The notes beneath the pieces are model-generated. The model was given only the letters and a program-made list of their open reading frames with translations, did no database searches and was not told the DNA's origin. Below, one piece after another: positions 38,859-50,755 of a stretch of 64,000 bases of DNA. The DNA is from Phorcus lineatus (Eukaryota; Mollusca; Gastropoda; Trochida; Trochidae). Made by a program: the position numbers and the translations under genes. Where the stretch lies: positions 47,137,402-47,201,401 of the forward strand of contig OV121086.1 in assembly GCA_921293015.1 (NCBI GenBank), written 5' to 3'. The first letter of the stretch is position 1. Each line of letters begins with the position of its first letter.

Positions 38859-40090
38859 AAATCGGCTGACTATGATACGGATTGCGTTTGACTTTGAGGA
38901 CTCCTTTCTTGACACATTGATACACTGTGTATATTTTAAGAAGGGTTTATCTGGGCAGAAGCTATATGTATGATAGAGCTGATGTTAGTTGATTTTAAGG
39001 CTCATGATATATGGATAAAATGTTTCTGTTTGAACAGGTAATGGCTACGTTTTGTATGTGATATTGAATGAAGACAGTAGAATTGCAGGAAAGTACTCCT
39101 ACATCAAGAAAACAATTCTGTACATAGCTGTACAAAAAGACGTTTGCGGAACCATTTTTTTGAGTGACGTTTAACACAAAGTAACATGAAACTGACTACC
39201 TGCAATTTATTTAATTTTGTATTACCAACATCGCTAGTATAGACATGTTTGAGTTCTACACGTCGGATCTATGCTATTCCACTTATCTACTAGAGTGCTC
39301 GTACTATAAGAGAAAAATGTAATGTCATTCTGTACTTTCTGCTCATGCATGGAAACAGCGCAATATAAATGCACTATTATTATAAAGAACGAGTGTCCTG
39401 TGAATGGTAATGTTTTGTTCAATTGGTCACCTTTACCTCTTGCAATCGCTAATCGAATGACATATTCTTTAGATATATGGCATTATTCCTAGAGTAAGCA
39501 TTCACCCTTCAGTTTTAATGAAAAGGAATAAAAGTTCCCCCATTTTTTCATAATGAAACACACACAAAAAACAATCTACTTTCAGTACTGTACTTTCAAA
39601 ACACCTATGTTTTTTCTTATACCTTATCAATAATCACCTTGAGGCATGGAAACCACTCTACCCATGCCATTTAGAAACCTCGTTTCTGTTCTAGTGTTAT
39701 CAAGAGTGTGCAGCAGGCTATGACCTTAATTAAAAAGGGGATACAAAGGACTTCAAGTTCCTTTGTCATTCATAGTTACTTTTATGAGTTATTCTGCATG
39801 AGGTTAAGCTTGATTATACATTAACAAATCATCAAGGTAATATCATGTTTTTATAAAGACTGTGAAATTGATTAATGACATGACATTTAGTGTATATAGA
39901 AAACATTTGTGTGACTTATTTTCTATCTATTTTTCCCTGGAGAAGGTAAGTCGACACTATATACATTAATCATGTTGAAGAAATATATGAAATCGCATTA
40001 GTAAACAAATCTTGAATGTCAGAAAAGATCAAATAGACTGGGTAGTAGATGCGGTTTATCTTTTATTGCTGTATAATGTTATAAGTATTA
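37465..40090. repeat. 2.6-kb near-perfect palindrome (two ~1313-bp inverted arms)
   Basis: Position i pairs with 77555-i, giving a centre between 38777 and 38778. Every segment I compared, from the arm tips (AATACTTATAACATTATACA and its complement ending at 40090) to the microsatellite, is an exact reverse complement. The mismatches I could find are three in the central CA/TA/TG tract (at 38783, 38785 and 38816). Pairing stops abruptly outside 37465 and 40090. There is no spacer other than the microsatellite. Open frames in the arms occur as mirror pairs (e.g. 38133-38321 + and 39234-39422 -) and have no known domains. Confidence 0.95.
38699..38858. repeat. (CA)n-(TA)n-(TG)n compound microsatellite at the palindrome centre
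   Basis: About 70 bp of CA with one CCC interruption, a 14-bp TA core, then about 75 bp of TG with two GGG interruptions. It forms the tip of the palindrome, and all long frames over it are low-complexity artefacts. Confidence 0.97.
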
Positions 40091-40910
40091 ATTTTTCAAA
40101 TATATTCAAAGATTACATAAATAATCTGGTAAAAAGACAAACACTCAGTACATGTGGAGGAATAAGGTCAAGCTGAATCAGGTTTCTGTAAGTAGACAAA
40201 TGTCAGCCTGCCCAGCACCGGTCAGTGTGCCAGGAACAAGGGGCTGTTAGTGTACATTGTTATCATAGCAGCCCAGCAGGATGGGTGAGAGTGTATTTAT
40301 GGAATAAAGAATACAAACAGAACATGATTGTGTTAGAAATAGACATCCAGCTCATGTGTTCTTTGATAGAGATAAGTTCTTGGATCTTGCTGACACTAAA
40401 GTGTGTTTACAGGGGGGAAAAGGGTTGATGGTGCAAGAGCACCGTTATATTTGCCCCAAATCTTTTATTATGCTTGTATTATTGTTTAGAATTGTCTTTG
40501 AAATTAATATGTGCTTTTTTGCGTGGTTAACGTTAGCAAAACGATATTGATAACTGACAGGAAATATTTCTTATGTCCATGTCCGTATGTCACTTGACAA
40601 ATTTCAAAGATGTTACTTGTTGCTTTGAAATGTTGGCTTTTTAAAATGAGCATGGCATGGTTTATTGCCACTATTAAAAAAATCACAACTGATATCATAA
40701 AATGTATTGGAAAATTGCAGACCCAAAGAAATATACTCTCAAATGAGAGTAATACAAACAATTATGCCTTTTATACTTTCTATCTAATTATCCGAATGAA
40801 ATTGATTTTTATCGTAAAGATTGAAATTAAAATTTGGATCTTTCTAAAAAATATTGACAATTGTCATTTCCTGGCATAAATTGTGGCAATTGTAGTTTTT
40901 ATATAAGAGG
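40091..40910. other. Intergenic sequence, nothing recognised
   Basis: No gene or element supported; overlapping 60-90-codon frames near 40356-40879 lack any recognisable feature. Confidence 0.5.
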
Positions 40911-40914
40911 TGAA

Positions 40915-41546
40915 ATGTATTTACATGTAGTTTCACATTTATTTATACGGCATCACATGTAGTTTCACATTAAATCAAAGAGCATCACATGTAGTTTCAC
41001 ATTAAACCAAAGGGCATCACATGTAGTTTCAACTTAATTTATACCGCATCACATGTAAAATCACATTAATTTATACCGCATCACATGTAGTTTCACATTA
41101 ATTTATACTGCATCACATGTAGTTTCACATTAATTTATACGGCATCACATGTAGTTTCAACTTAATTTATACGGCATCACATGTAGTTTCACATTAATGT
41201 AAATGGCATTACATGTTGTTTCATAATTAATCTATACGGCATCACATGTAGTTTCATATTAATTTATACAGCATCACATTGTAGTTTCACATTTATTTAT
41301 ACGGCATCACATGTAGGTTCTCATTAAATCAAAGGGCATCACATGTAGTTTCACATTAAACCAAAGGGCATCACATGTAGTTTCAACTTAATTTATACGG
41401 CATCACATGTAGTTTCACATTGATTTATACGGCATCACATGTAGTTTCACATTAATTTATACTGCATCACATGTAGTTTCACATTAATTTATACTGCATC
41501 ACATGTAGTTTCACATTAAATTATACGGCATCACATGTAGTTTCAC
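40915..41546. repeat. 32-bp minisatellite, ~20 monomers, with an 11-monomer higher-order repeat
   Basis: The monomer is CATCACATGTAGTTTCACAT followed by TAATTTATACGG. Variants occur in order: monomers 1-4 (TTATTTATACGG, AAATCAAAGAG, AAACCAAAGGG, and AACTTAATTTATAC) are repeated in the same order as monomers 12-15, starting about 350 bp later. The array thus contains an 11-monomer duplicated block. Confidence 0.93.
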
Positions 41547-41605
41547 AGTCTAAAGTAAAAACCTTCATAATTGGGAAATGAGTGGAACAGCATTTATTAT
41601 ATAGT

Positions 41606-41663
<58 letters not shown>

Positions 41664-41664
41664 G
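41606..41664. repeat. (AT)n microsatellite
   Basis: About 50 bp of pure alternating AT, about 60 bp beyond the 32-bp minisatellite. Confidence 0.97.
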
Positions 41665-42180
41665 GTTTAACTTAATGATAAACGAGAGCGATAGATATCC
41701 CAAGTTATATTCATAATAAAGGGTTTGAGCCATAGATAGAGAATTATGAATCAATATAAGGGTCCTATGATGCCATGCTTTTTCAAAGACACACATCTTG
41801 AAAAACTCCACTTGATGTAGTTAAAAACAAATTAGATTTAAATTCAAATTTAAAAATATTGATATTTATCTTTCCAGATGTATGGGCTTGTTAAAGAAAT
41901 CAAAGTAACTTTGTATGTGCCTTTAAATGTGAAATTCTAAGAAGTTACAAGGAAGACCAAACGATTCAAAGTACAGGCTTAATGCTCTTCAATATGAATA
42001 ATTACCCTCGGGTTTAGGAAAAAGAAAACTACCTACAGTCTATATTCTCTTATGAATCATGGAAATATATTCCCTTGCAAGCATCATTTTCTAACATTCG
42101 GCTATCTCTAAGGCTCATACATATCTGAATTAGTACATTAGAATGTTTCTTCTGTCTCGAGTCATAATCTGCGAAATATG
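41665..42180. other. Intergenic sequence, nothing recognised
   Basis: No supported feature. Confidence 0.5.
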
Positions 42181-42184
42181 TGTA

Positions 42185-42615
42185 ACTTAGTACGACCATC
42201 CGTTGGAACGCCTGCATTGAAAAGCACATTTATAATAGACTCAGTCAGGAGTTGGAACAAGTTAGATGAAAACATCAACGTCTTTAATCAACTTAAACAC
42301 TTATAACTACTCCCTACAATCAGTTGTAATAGATGATTATATATATTATTCAACATGCACGATTGATGTAGAAGCTTAAATGATGGTCATTTTTTGTGTA
42401 AATCTATCAAGTGAAATTGCTCGTTTATGTGGAAATCCCTGTGAAAAAACTTACTATTATTTTATTGAATGTAAATTTATAATCGTGGAAGACAAATCTT
42501 AATTTCTTGAACGATCTTCAATCGAAACAATTTTGAAAGGTAATGCTTATCTAACTACTGAAAATATTGTCTTCCTTTTCAAGCATTTACACAATTGTAT
42601 ATATTAAAACGACTA
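42185..42615 (+). mobile_element. Decayed LINE reverse-transcriptase C-terminus
   Basis: Translated in pieces, the + strand gives TPALKSTFIIDSVRSWNKLD then ENINVFNQLKHL (about 42211-42306) and, in another frame, EIARLCGNPCEKTYYYFIEC (about 42412-42473). This is the same order as in LINE polymerases: an RSWN.L segment, then a C-x3-C...ECKF zinc-like motif. Stops and frameshifts show a dead relic. Opposite strand and different subfamily from the fragment at 32.6-33.0 kb. Confidence 0.7.
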
Positions 42616-43275
42616 ATATATTTCTGTAAACTCCATTTCCAGGTATTATATTTATTTGAAATGTTACTTATGCTATGTGGGTTTTTAAGCCTATGTACAA
42701 CATACCAATACTTTCAGCGAATCTAATGATTTTAATGTTTATTTTTTTTATACATGCACATTCATATCTATAAAGGTTATCATTATTTATGACACTATTG
42801 TAATGAACTTTTTTAATGAACAATTACATTTTTACTACCTGCACTGTAATTTGTTTGCACAAATACTATTTCTAAAAACTATGTATGGTTATTAATAATA
42901 TTTAATCTTGATAACATATTAACATAAGTGAATTGCATGTAGGAGCAGGCCTATTAAGTGTCTTCACTTGTGTCTGATACATTCGACCTTTGTGTCAATG
43001 AAATATGTTCAAATTTTCTTGACTTTGTTTTAGTCTCACTATTGTGTTACTTGTGTGTTTACCTTTATTGGATCCATATGTTCGTTAGAAATAACATGAT
43101 TGTTAATACGATCTCTAATTTACTGTCTTGTCGACAAAGAGAAAATTTCAATTTTTGAATACCAGTTTTGATGAAATCCCCTTAAAATGAAACACATTTT
43201 ATTTATTTATAAATGAAAAAAGAATCCAGCAAAAAGTCGTCAATGTGCATGAATGGACATTGATTTTCGGTTTTA
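42616..43275. other. Intergenic sequence, nothing recognised
   Basis: The 66-codon frame at 42958-43158 starts with GTG, has a hydrophobic middle (FVLVSLLCYLCVYLYWI) and no family match; I do not call it a gene. Confidence 0.5.
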
Positions 43276-43859
43276 GTTAAGTAATAGTCTGCCAAGATAT
43301 CTGACATGTGTAGTTAATCAGTGAAAATGAAGCAAGAACACCAGAAAGGTCAAAGTTCTTCTCTATTGGCTTCTGGAGAACTAGGGCAACTTCAGACTAA
43401 TCAATAAGAAGACAACTCTTGATGCCACTTTCTTGAATGTAAATATATTTCTGTTACATAGTTCACAAATTACCTTCATCATAAACTAATTCCATGTCTG
43501 ATTTCAGCAAAGATACATTGATTCATTTATGATTCTTTTATAATTTTTTTCATATAGACAGTTATCTAGACATTATCTATGACATATCATGATATATAAT
43601 ACCTTAATTCAGTCTCAGATCGCATTTATAAGCAGGGAAATGGGAGTTGTTTCGTAACCAAAGACCCCGTGCCTCAAATATTGATAATACATTTGGACAA
43701 TCTTCCTTGAAACAAAATAACTGTTACTTTACAGCTCGTTATAACACGATACTTGCTTGTCAAATTGAAAGTGAAAGTTTTGATGTAATATCTAAATAAA
43801 AATATACATCTCGTTCAACGTTCAAGATCAAGAAGCTTTACTAAATAATACCGCCTTAT

Positions 43860-44007
43860 GACACAGAATTTTATTCATAACGTGCTAAGTCAACTGGACA
43901 TGATGGAATTACTGAGCCTAATCACCAGGATTATCTTCTATGAAATGGACTTCGTGGTCTTTGAACAACCAAGAAGTGACAATTTTCACGTTCTCATTTT
44001 GCAGTGA
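43860..44007 (+). repeat. Dispersed-family copy 2 of 4 (in unit A)
   Basis: An open frame gives TQNFIHNVLSQLDMMELLSL and then RIIFYEMDFVVFEQP, ending at TGA 44005-44007. It aligns residue by residue with copies in units B and C, but most base differences from them change the residue, arguing against conserved protein function. Confidence 0.8.
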
Positions 44008-44013
44008 ATTTAA

Positions 44014-44591
44014 AGTCATAGTCTCATTTTTGTAAGGCAGCTAAACTCTACTAATTATTCTTCACGAACAAAATCTGATCACTAACACAAATATGTCCTG
44101 TCGCGTTTGCAAAGATTTTAATTTTTATGCCCGTTTTACAGTTTTGGATGAGGCAGCTTATTGGCGTATGCCGTTTCAGACCGATGAGGTACCGAATCAA
44201 GTGCAATCCCATCGCGAGTACGAAACACCCGAAATCTAGTCATCGCAGCGCCGATACCTATGACAGACGCATTCTTCATTGAGTTTACCACCTTTTTGTT
44301 ATTTCTGTATTTGAAAAAGCGTAAGCTATTAGCTATTTTCATCGGATATTCAGCTGGGAAATTCTATGTGTTCTTCGTCACGGCCATGGCGAAATGACGT
44401 TGTAAGGACTAACGCTCGCAAAAGACATAATATTAGGGTAGGGTGAGGTAGTTTGAACTTCATTATTGAGGGTTGGAATGCCTGCAGAGTTCTGAAAATT
44501 GTTGCAAACGTCAGGGGAAAGATTTCTGTGAGTGGTGAACTATTTGTCCGGCATGCATTATAATTTGCCTTGCAAAAATGAGACTATGACT
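44014..44591. mobile_element. 578-bp inverted-repeat element flanked by TTAA
   Basis: The left terminus AGTCATAGTCTCATTTTTGT (to 44038) and the right terminus (44567-44591) are complementary over 25 bp with one mismatch. TTAA flanks both sides (44010-44013 and 44592-44595), the target duplication used by piggyBac and Kolobok transposons. The TIR does not start with the piggyBac-typical CCY, so assignment is open. The interior is GC-richer than its surroundings (about 44100-44420) and has a 68-codon minus frame with no transposase signature: a non-autonomous element. Confidence 0.85.
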
Positions 44592-45900
44592 TTAAGGTAA
44601 GTTATCTGTCCTGATTAGTTCGGGGAAATTACCTTTTCGTTCTACTTAACCTTGGGTATCATTTCAAGCTTTTGAAAACATAATCAGTTAATGATACACT
44701 TTAGAACATCAGGTCGACGGGTCCAGAGGCTCTGTAAATTTTTCACTTTTCCGACTTCTCCTCCAAAACTGTTATACCATTAAACTTGAATTTGGCACGT
44801 AGGGAATCTTTTTTTTTGGACGAATTCTTTGGAGGAATCTGACATTTTTCCGAAAAATAATGCTTGTAGGATAGAACCTAAATTATGTAATTTTCACACC
44901 CACAAATACCTCCACATATACAGGTGTGATAAGTATCTGAAGAAGTGCAGAACCAAAGACTTCATTTTTCAACGCTATTTAATGAGATGCTAAATGCAGA
45001 GTAAATATTTCTTTCTGAACGTGTTTCTGCATATCTAACACATCGAATGATGTACGACCTTTAAAAACAGCAACACTTAATCACTAATTTTAAAGGATTG
45101 AAAATGTTAATTTCCTAAATTGTATTTGCCAAAATAATTTTTACAGTTATTTTATTTTTGAAAATGATGTCTTTTTTATGTTCTATCCCTGTTTTGAATA
45201 AATTGAAGTTGACCCCGAAACATATTCAGTGTTAAACTTTGACTGGGACATTAATGTTGAACTCATGCTTTACATTTATCAACACACTAAATTAGTTTTA
45301 AAAATTGTTTTCATATCCAATGAGTTACGATGCCGAGGAGTGATGTTTATAGTTGATATTAATGTTTGTTAAAGTTTCGATTTAACTGATAAGACTTGTT
45401 GAAAGAGGGAAAGTTTCTTTCACCAAGAATGTTTAAAATTCTATAGATCATTTTCAAAATCTTTAGAAAAGTTAAACCCAATCAAAATTTCTTGTCAAAC
45501 CATGATTGATAAATAATCCTACTTTTATATAATATTCATGTTTTAAAAAACATTACTCTTCTATGATTTATTTGACAACTGCACAAGAACAAATGTAAGA
45601 CATTAGCAGTTTTTAAACATAATGATATGGATTCAGAACACCTATTTTAGGGAAATATCCAAATATGTTAGCAAATGTAATTGAGCATGTCAAAATTCTT
45701 GACATTCAATTTTTCAAGCTGAAAATCCCTGAATTTAAAGAAAACATTGTTTCAGTTTCTAATGACTCGGGACGAAAGCCCATTGATTTCATATTCCTCT
45801 TAAAGGTCAATACAGAAAATATAGGAGAAGCAAATTTTTCTCAATAGAATAATTAATCAAGGACCTCTTTCTTTGGTGATGTTGTGGTATTTATGTTGTA

Positions 45901-47140
45901 ATTAATTCAGAAGTAAAATGAAACTTGTAATCCAGTGACAATAATAAAGAGGAAAATGCAAATGAATCAAATGTCAATTAAGAGACAAGTCTTAGCGTTT
46001 TGTACAACGGTTATACTTCTTATTTCAATATGAAAAATTATCTTAGATTTTTGTTTCATTTTAATATGAGTTTGGCAGGTTAAAATTAGTGTCATGTAAA
46101 ACTATTGTTGTAGTAGCAAACAGAATACGCCCTGCCATATTAAAACCGTATACTGCATTATCACATTAGGATTCCTAAGACACAGATAATATGTCTAAAA
46201 AATAGATTACTTTGCATATATTATGGTTTGTAATACAATATATTTCTTGAGCTATTCAGATTAATAATCTGAACACCAAAATAATTGTTATACCTCTTTA
46301 TATTCATACTGGCGTAATCTGCTAAATCTCTCAATGGTTGATTTCAGATGTACTTAAGCTTGATTCTTGTATGGATACTTTCTCGATAGCATCCATCTTA
46401 ATCTGTACCAAAGTTCGATCACGAAGCTTGGTCCGATAGGATCAGGATTGGATTCCGTGGAATATGAACCATAAAACTGATAACATTTGACATAGCCAAG
46501 TTTTCCATTGAAAAGTAACTCAACTATTTACATTTTAATAGAACTGCTACCGTGAAAAATAAATGATTGGAAATAAGGTAATTGGGTAAGATATTACTTG
46601 AATAATAATCGATGAGAGACCATTTACCTTTCAAAAGTATTTTTTTATTATTAAACCCTTGAGCCTTTTTAGATACAATCATGAATCGAATCTTGTCATT
46701 CAATTGAAACACGCTTGAAAAAACGCTTTTCATAAATGAATTCTAAAATGTTTTAAATGGTAACTTTGACTTTTGTCCAAATATCATAAGAAAAAAACTA
46801 AGTTGAGATTATGTGTAAATTATGGCATGAACCAAGAAAATACGAGAGTTATTTAATGTATCCTGTAATGATAATTTTTATGGTACAATATATCATTTCC
46901 AGACTTTACTCTATTATCAACACTAGGGTTGTTAGTTAATAAAAAATATATAAAAACTATACGATTATTGATAACGTTTTCGGTTACCAATGCAACATGT
47001 CTCGAACAAGATTTGAACATTTTGAAAAACCAATAACAAAACAACCTTTATAAACATCAAATCTTATCAAAAATGAGTACTGAAACAAAAGCTAAGAAGC
47101 TAAGAAAGAAAGACATTGTCTAAGAGTTGTTTTATTTTTT
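45901..47140. other. Spacer between units A and B, nothing recognised
   Basis: A+T-rich DNA with no feature that I can support. Confidence 0.5.
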
Positions 47141-47364
47141 CTTTAAAATAATGACATGCCAATAACTCTGTCATGTGTTATTCATCACTTCAAATGATTC
47201 AAGAAAGTCAGAGAGGTCAAAGCACTTCTCTGTGGATTTGTTAAAAACTAGGTCAACGTAAAATGTTATAGGAAAAGAAAGATTTCTTCTTGTCAGTTTC
47301 GTGAATATAAATTATGTTATGTTTCATAGTTTGAAAATGTCCTTTATGGTGACATTGGTGAGGT

Positions 47365-47500
47365 GAAGTAATTTGAGGTTTAACGCCGCAAGAGTATTTC
47401 CCTAATATCACGGCTGCTGGTATTACAGCATGGAGAAAGCCGGCAACGCCACGGTGGCAATGCATTGCGGTGAAACCTGGTAGCATCGGCTGGAACTAGA
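47365..47500 (-). mobile_element. 5'-truncated SINE (3' half)
   Basis: The reverse complement reads GTTCCAGCCGATGCTACCAG, GTTTCACCGCAATGCATTGC, GCCGGCTTTCTCCATGC, ACCAGCAGCCGTGATATTAG and GGCGTTAAACCTCAAATTAC, collinear with the body of the full SINE at 6210-6523. The CTCA tail is decayed and the tRNA head is absent. Confidence 0.85.
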
Positions 47501-48606
47501 TGACCTTAGTCAATAGCAATCATAAATAAGTTAATTTCTTATACGCCATTTTTCATATAATAAGTTCACTCAACTTTTGAAGCTCCTGCTCATATTTTTA
47601 GTGTAGATATGTCTTTTCGGGGATTATAACAAAACTCTTGACAAAAATACACAGCTATGATTGTTAATTAGAAATTTCAAAACTACCTAATTGATCATGT
47701 ACATAGACATACATAGATAAATGTATTCAATATTTCCTTTTGGCTTACAAGCCTTTATTTGTAGAATTTTGTAGAAATAGAAAAAAAAAAACATGTTAGT
47801 GTAGAGACGCAAACTTACTATCAACAGACTACGATGGTGCACTAATGGTAAGAGACCCATTTTTTTAATTTCCAAAATGCCATTTACTTGATAACATTCA
47901 ATTGATAGAACACTGATTCCTCAGTGATACAATTATTAGAAATACACTGTTTAAAACACTCTATTGCTTTCTGTGGGGTCCTTTTTTTAATTTGATTAGT
48001 AAATTCCTGAAGTATAAACGATCATCAACTGGTCTCAGTCTGACATCATTGATGATGTTGTGTTTAAATTTTACAATTTGTAAGGATATGTACATCAATG
48101 CAATCGATACATATACTCCATCATTAATAATTTGGACAATAAGGAAAAATTACAGCAATAGATATAAAGAATTGACTCCCTCATACAGTTGAATAAAAAA
48201 GAGTTACTTAATAATAACCTTTGGACAAGAATATCTCTGCGCTGTTTTTATTTCATGTTGCGAAATGAATATTTTCAATATTATACAAATAATGGAATAA
48301 ATACATAATTTACATATTGTATGCCTTCTAATAGCAAATGTCTTAACAAGGGTTGTTACTTTGTTAAATATTCAATGTTTGTTGAAGGATATTTTTCTTT
48401 AATCAACAAGTGTTTCGATAACACATGACAAGCAGTGCACTTTTATCTATCAAACTCCACATTCCTCAACAAATGTGATAGAAAAATATGAATGTCTCAG
48501 ACTATAACATTTTGGCGACATGAAATAATTGTTACATCACAGTACTATCAAATGTGTTCTAATTAAGGGAACCCATAATAACTTTCTAGACCTACGATGC
48601 AAATCC

Positions 48607-48608
<2 letters not shown>

Positions 48609-48664
<56 letters not shown>
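48609..48664. repeat. (AT)n microsatellite in unit B
   Basis: About 54 bp of pure alternating AT. Unit C has an A-rich, non-repetitive stretch here, so this tract expanded in B or was lost in C. Confidence 0.97.
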
Positions 48665-48666
<2 letters not shown>

Positions 48667-48899
48667 TGCTTGGGGATATTGCTGGATCTCACCCAATCAA
48701 TATTTACCGTGGATATCTATTTTGAATGGTATATCTAATTTAATTCCGCATTGATTGAGGTATTATAATTGTAGCTGAATGTGTTTACCATCAATTTCAA
48801 TATTAACATCAACTTAACTTAAAACTCAATTCATAGTACCTCCACAGTGCAAAGTTAAATATTACAGATTGAACATTATAAGAAAAGAGCTTACAGCTT

Positions 48900-49152
48900 C
48901 AAGTCATATTCAGGAAGCTTTAGTAAATGTCTTGTGAAACAAAATCTCTTCCACAACATGTTAATTCAACTGGACATGATGGGATTAACGAGCTCAATCT
49001 CCAAGATTATCTGCTATCAAATGGACTTCCAGGTCTTTGAACATCCAGCAAGTCACAAATTACACATCTTGTCATTTGCCATTCAAGTGGAATTATATCA
49101 ACTGATAGCATTAATCTTCATTCTTGAAGATGGTGTTCAACATTCCCAGTGA
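48900..49152 (+). repeat. Dispersed-family copy 3 of 4 (unit B)
   Basis: A long open frame passes through KQNLFHNMLIQLDMMGLTSS, then KIICYQMDFQVFEHPASHKL, to a stop at 49150-49152, with no initiator consistent with a known gene. The neighbouring copy in C stops earlier at a TAA created by a single change (AATTATATC versus AATAATGTT). Confidence 0.8.
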
Positions 49153-50412
49153 CCAGATGGCCTGGTTTTGTTCAGTGGAAAGTACAATTTGATCTGTTAT
49201 TTAATTTTGTTCTGAAAGTATTACTTCTGATTAAATGTTTCTTGCACAAAGCTAAATCTTTGCAAATATTGATGTGGATAAACAATAACGCATTCTGTTT
49301 CAAAATTGACTTTAAGCAAGCTTTACATTGATAAGTAAACATTATAAATAATTGTCCATATCTATTGACCAATACCGAACGTTGGTGTACATAATTTGTA
49401 TCTAAAAGTGTGACCTTTAATTAACATATTTTAGAATACCAAACTGCGAATCCCATGATAGATAAAATGGTTATTTTATTTGCATTAATTTCTAACGAAA
49501 GAGTGGGTAGTGTGTTTAGATATATAAAAAAATTCTAATGTTTTCGGGTAAAGGTTTGTACCTGAATTTTTTTCCTGCATAGGGACATAGATAATTTCAT
49601 TATATTTGCAAGAATCACGCATTATAGAATATTACAGTTATCCTTTACGGGCTATCCGGTAAAAAGTTGAACATTGGAAAAAAAGCAAATAAAAGCAATA
49701 AAATAAAATAATAAACCAAAAAAACAGTGCCAAGCTATTCAACATTTATCAATATTTCTTCAATTTCAGTTTTATATTACTTTTGACCCAAGACCTCTTC
49801 GTAGGAGGCAATATCTTATAGCGTTAACCTCGCCCAATAGCAATTTACCTTTCATACATTGCCAGATCATAAACATGAGGTGATATTTTTTGGGGAAAAA
49901 ACCTAAACTTTATAAGGGGAATCAGTGTTTAATATCTTGTTACATAATTCTGCAAATCAAACAAGTATATATTTGAAACTGCCGAGCAATGATGTTTAAA
50001 CACTGATGGAAATATATGGTTAAGATTGAATTGACCTGGTTGAAGTAATAATACTTTTTATTCCAATATGAAAGCAAATTGCTTCAAATAAATAAATGAT
50101 TATCCTGCTCTATAGAGAAAACATCATTATTTACTTTAAATTTCTAACGCATTCCTGTAAGTAATATTCCTGTTTTACAATAAAAAAAACTTATGTTTAT
50201 AATTTTTTTGTCATGAACTATTGCTGAAGAACCAACGTAAAACATCAGAGTTTCTATTCACGTTGATTTATAACATTACTGTCAAATCTCTTAATCTCTT
50301 TGCCCTTTAAGTATATCATAAAATAAGCAAAATAATTGGACATGTCAAAGTTCGTGGCATTCTATTTTTCAAGCTGAAGATAATTTTTAGATTTTTTGTA
50401 CTCTTATTTATA

Positions 50413-50475
50413 GAACAGAACAGAACAGAACAGAACAGAAGTGTATTGCATTTCGGGGCCAGGAGGCCTAGACTC
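50413..50475 (-). mobile_element. LINE 3' tail scrap with (CTGTT)n
   Basis: The reverse complement reads GGCCTCCTGGCCCCGAAATG then CAATACACTTCTGTTCTGTT, a GGCC-bearing 3' end like that of the LINE at 32.6 kb, followed by a five-copy pentamer tail. In unit C only two AACAG repeats remain (about 58416) and the GGCC part is missing. Confidence 0.6.
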
Positions 50476-50755
50476 TAATTCATATAAACATTTAGATTAG
50501 AAGGAAAGTATACTATGCTTTCGCATTGATAAAGCCACTAATCATATCGTGTCATTACGGCTTCTGGCAATTTGAACCCAATTGAAACATAATTAAACTA
50601 TTGTGACGTTGTATTATTTAAATCCTATTTTGATACTTATCAGTTTGAGTGTTTTTCAAAGTTGGTATAAATGCGAAAATGACTCGTCATGACGGTATAA
50701 TAAAAGGTAAAATAATACTCCAGAGTATACGTTGCGATTGCTGACGTGCATAATA

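Larger units (their letters stand above)
43278..45900 (+). repeat. Unit A: old, diverged copy of the segmental array
   Basis: Three landmarks are collinear with units B and C. GAGGTCAAAGCACTTCTCT-like sequence at about 43345 matches about 47215. The dispersed-family block at about 43870 matches about 48950. A GAGCATGTCAAAATTCTTGA / TTTTTCAAGCTGAA block at about 45683-45725 matches about 50338-50384. Spacings agree once the 578-bp element at 44014-44591 and the SINE fragment in B are removed. The right boundary is approximate. Confidence 0.65.

Noticed and set aside
38582-38973. Overlapping 79-92-codon frames on both strands over the CA/TG tract
   Set aside because: Low-complexity HTHTHT/CVCVCV peptides from a dinucleotide repeat, mirrored by the palindrome; not genes.
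40915-41546. CRISPR-like regular 32-bp repetition
   Set aside because: Repeats are contiguous with no unique spacers and the host is eukaryotic; it is a minisatellite.
44136-44342. 68-codon minus frame inside the TTAA element
   Set aside because: No transposase or other motif; the GC-richer interior alone lowers stop frequency.
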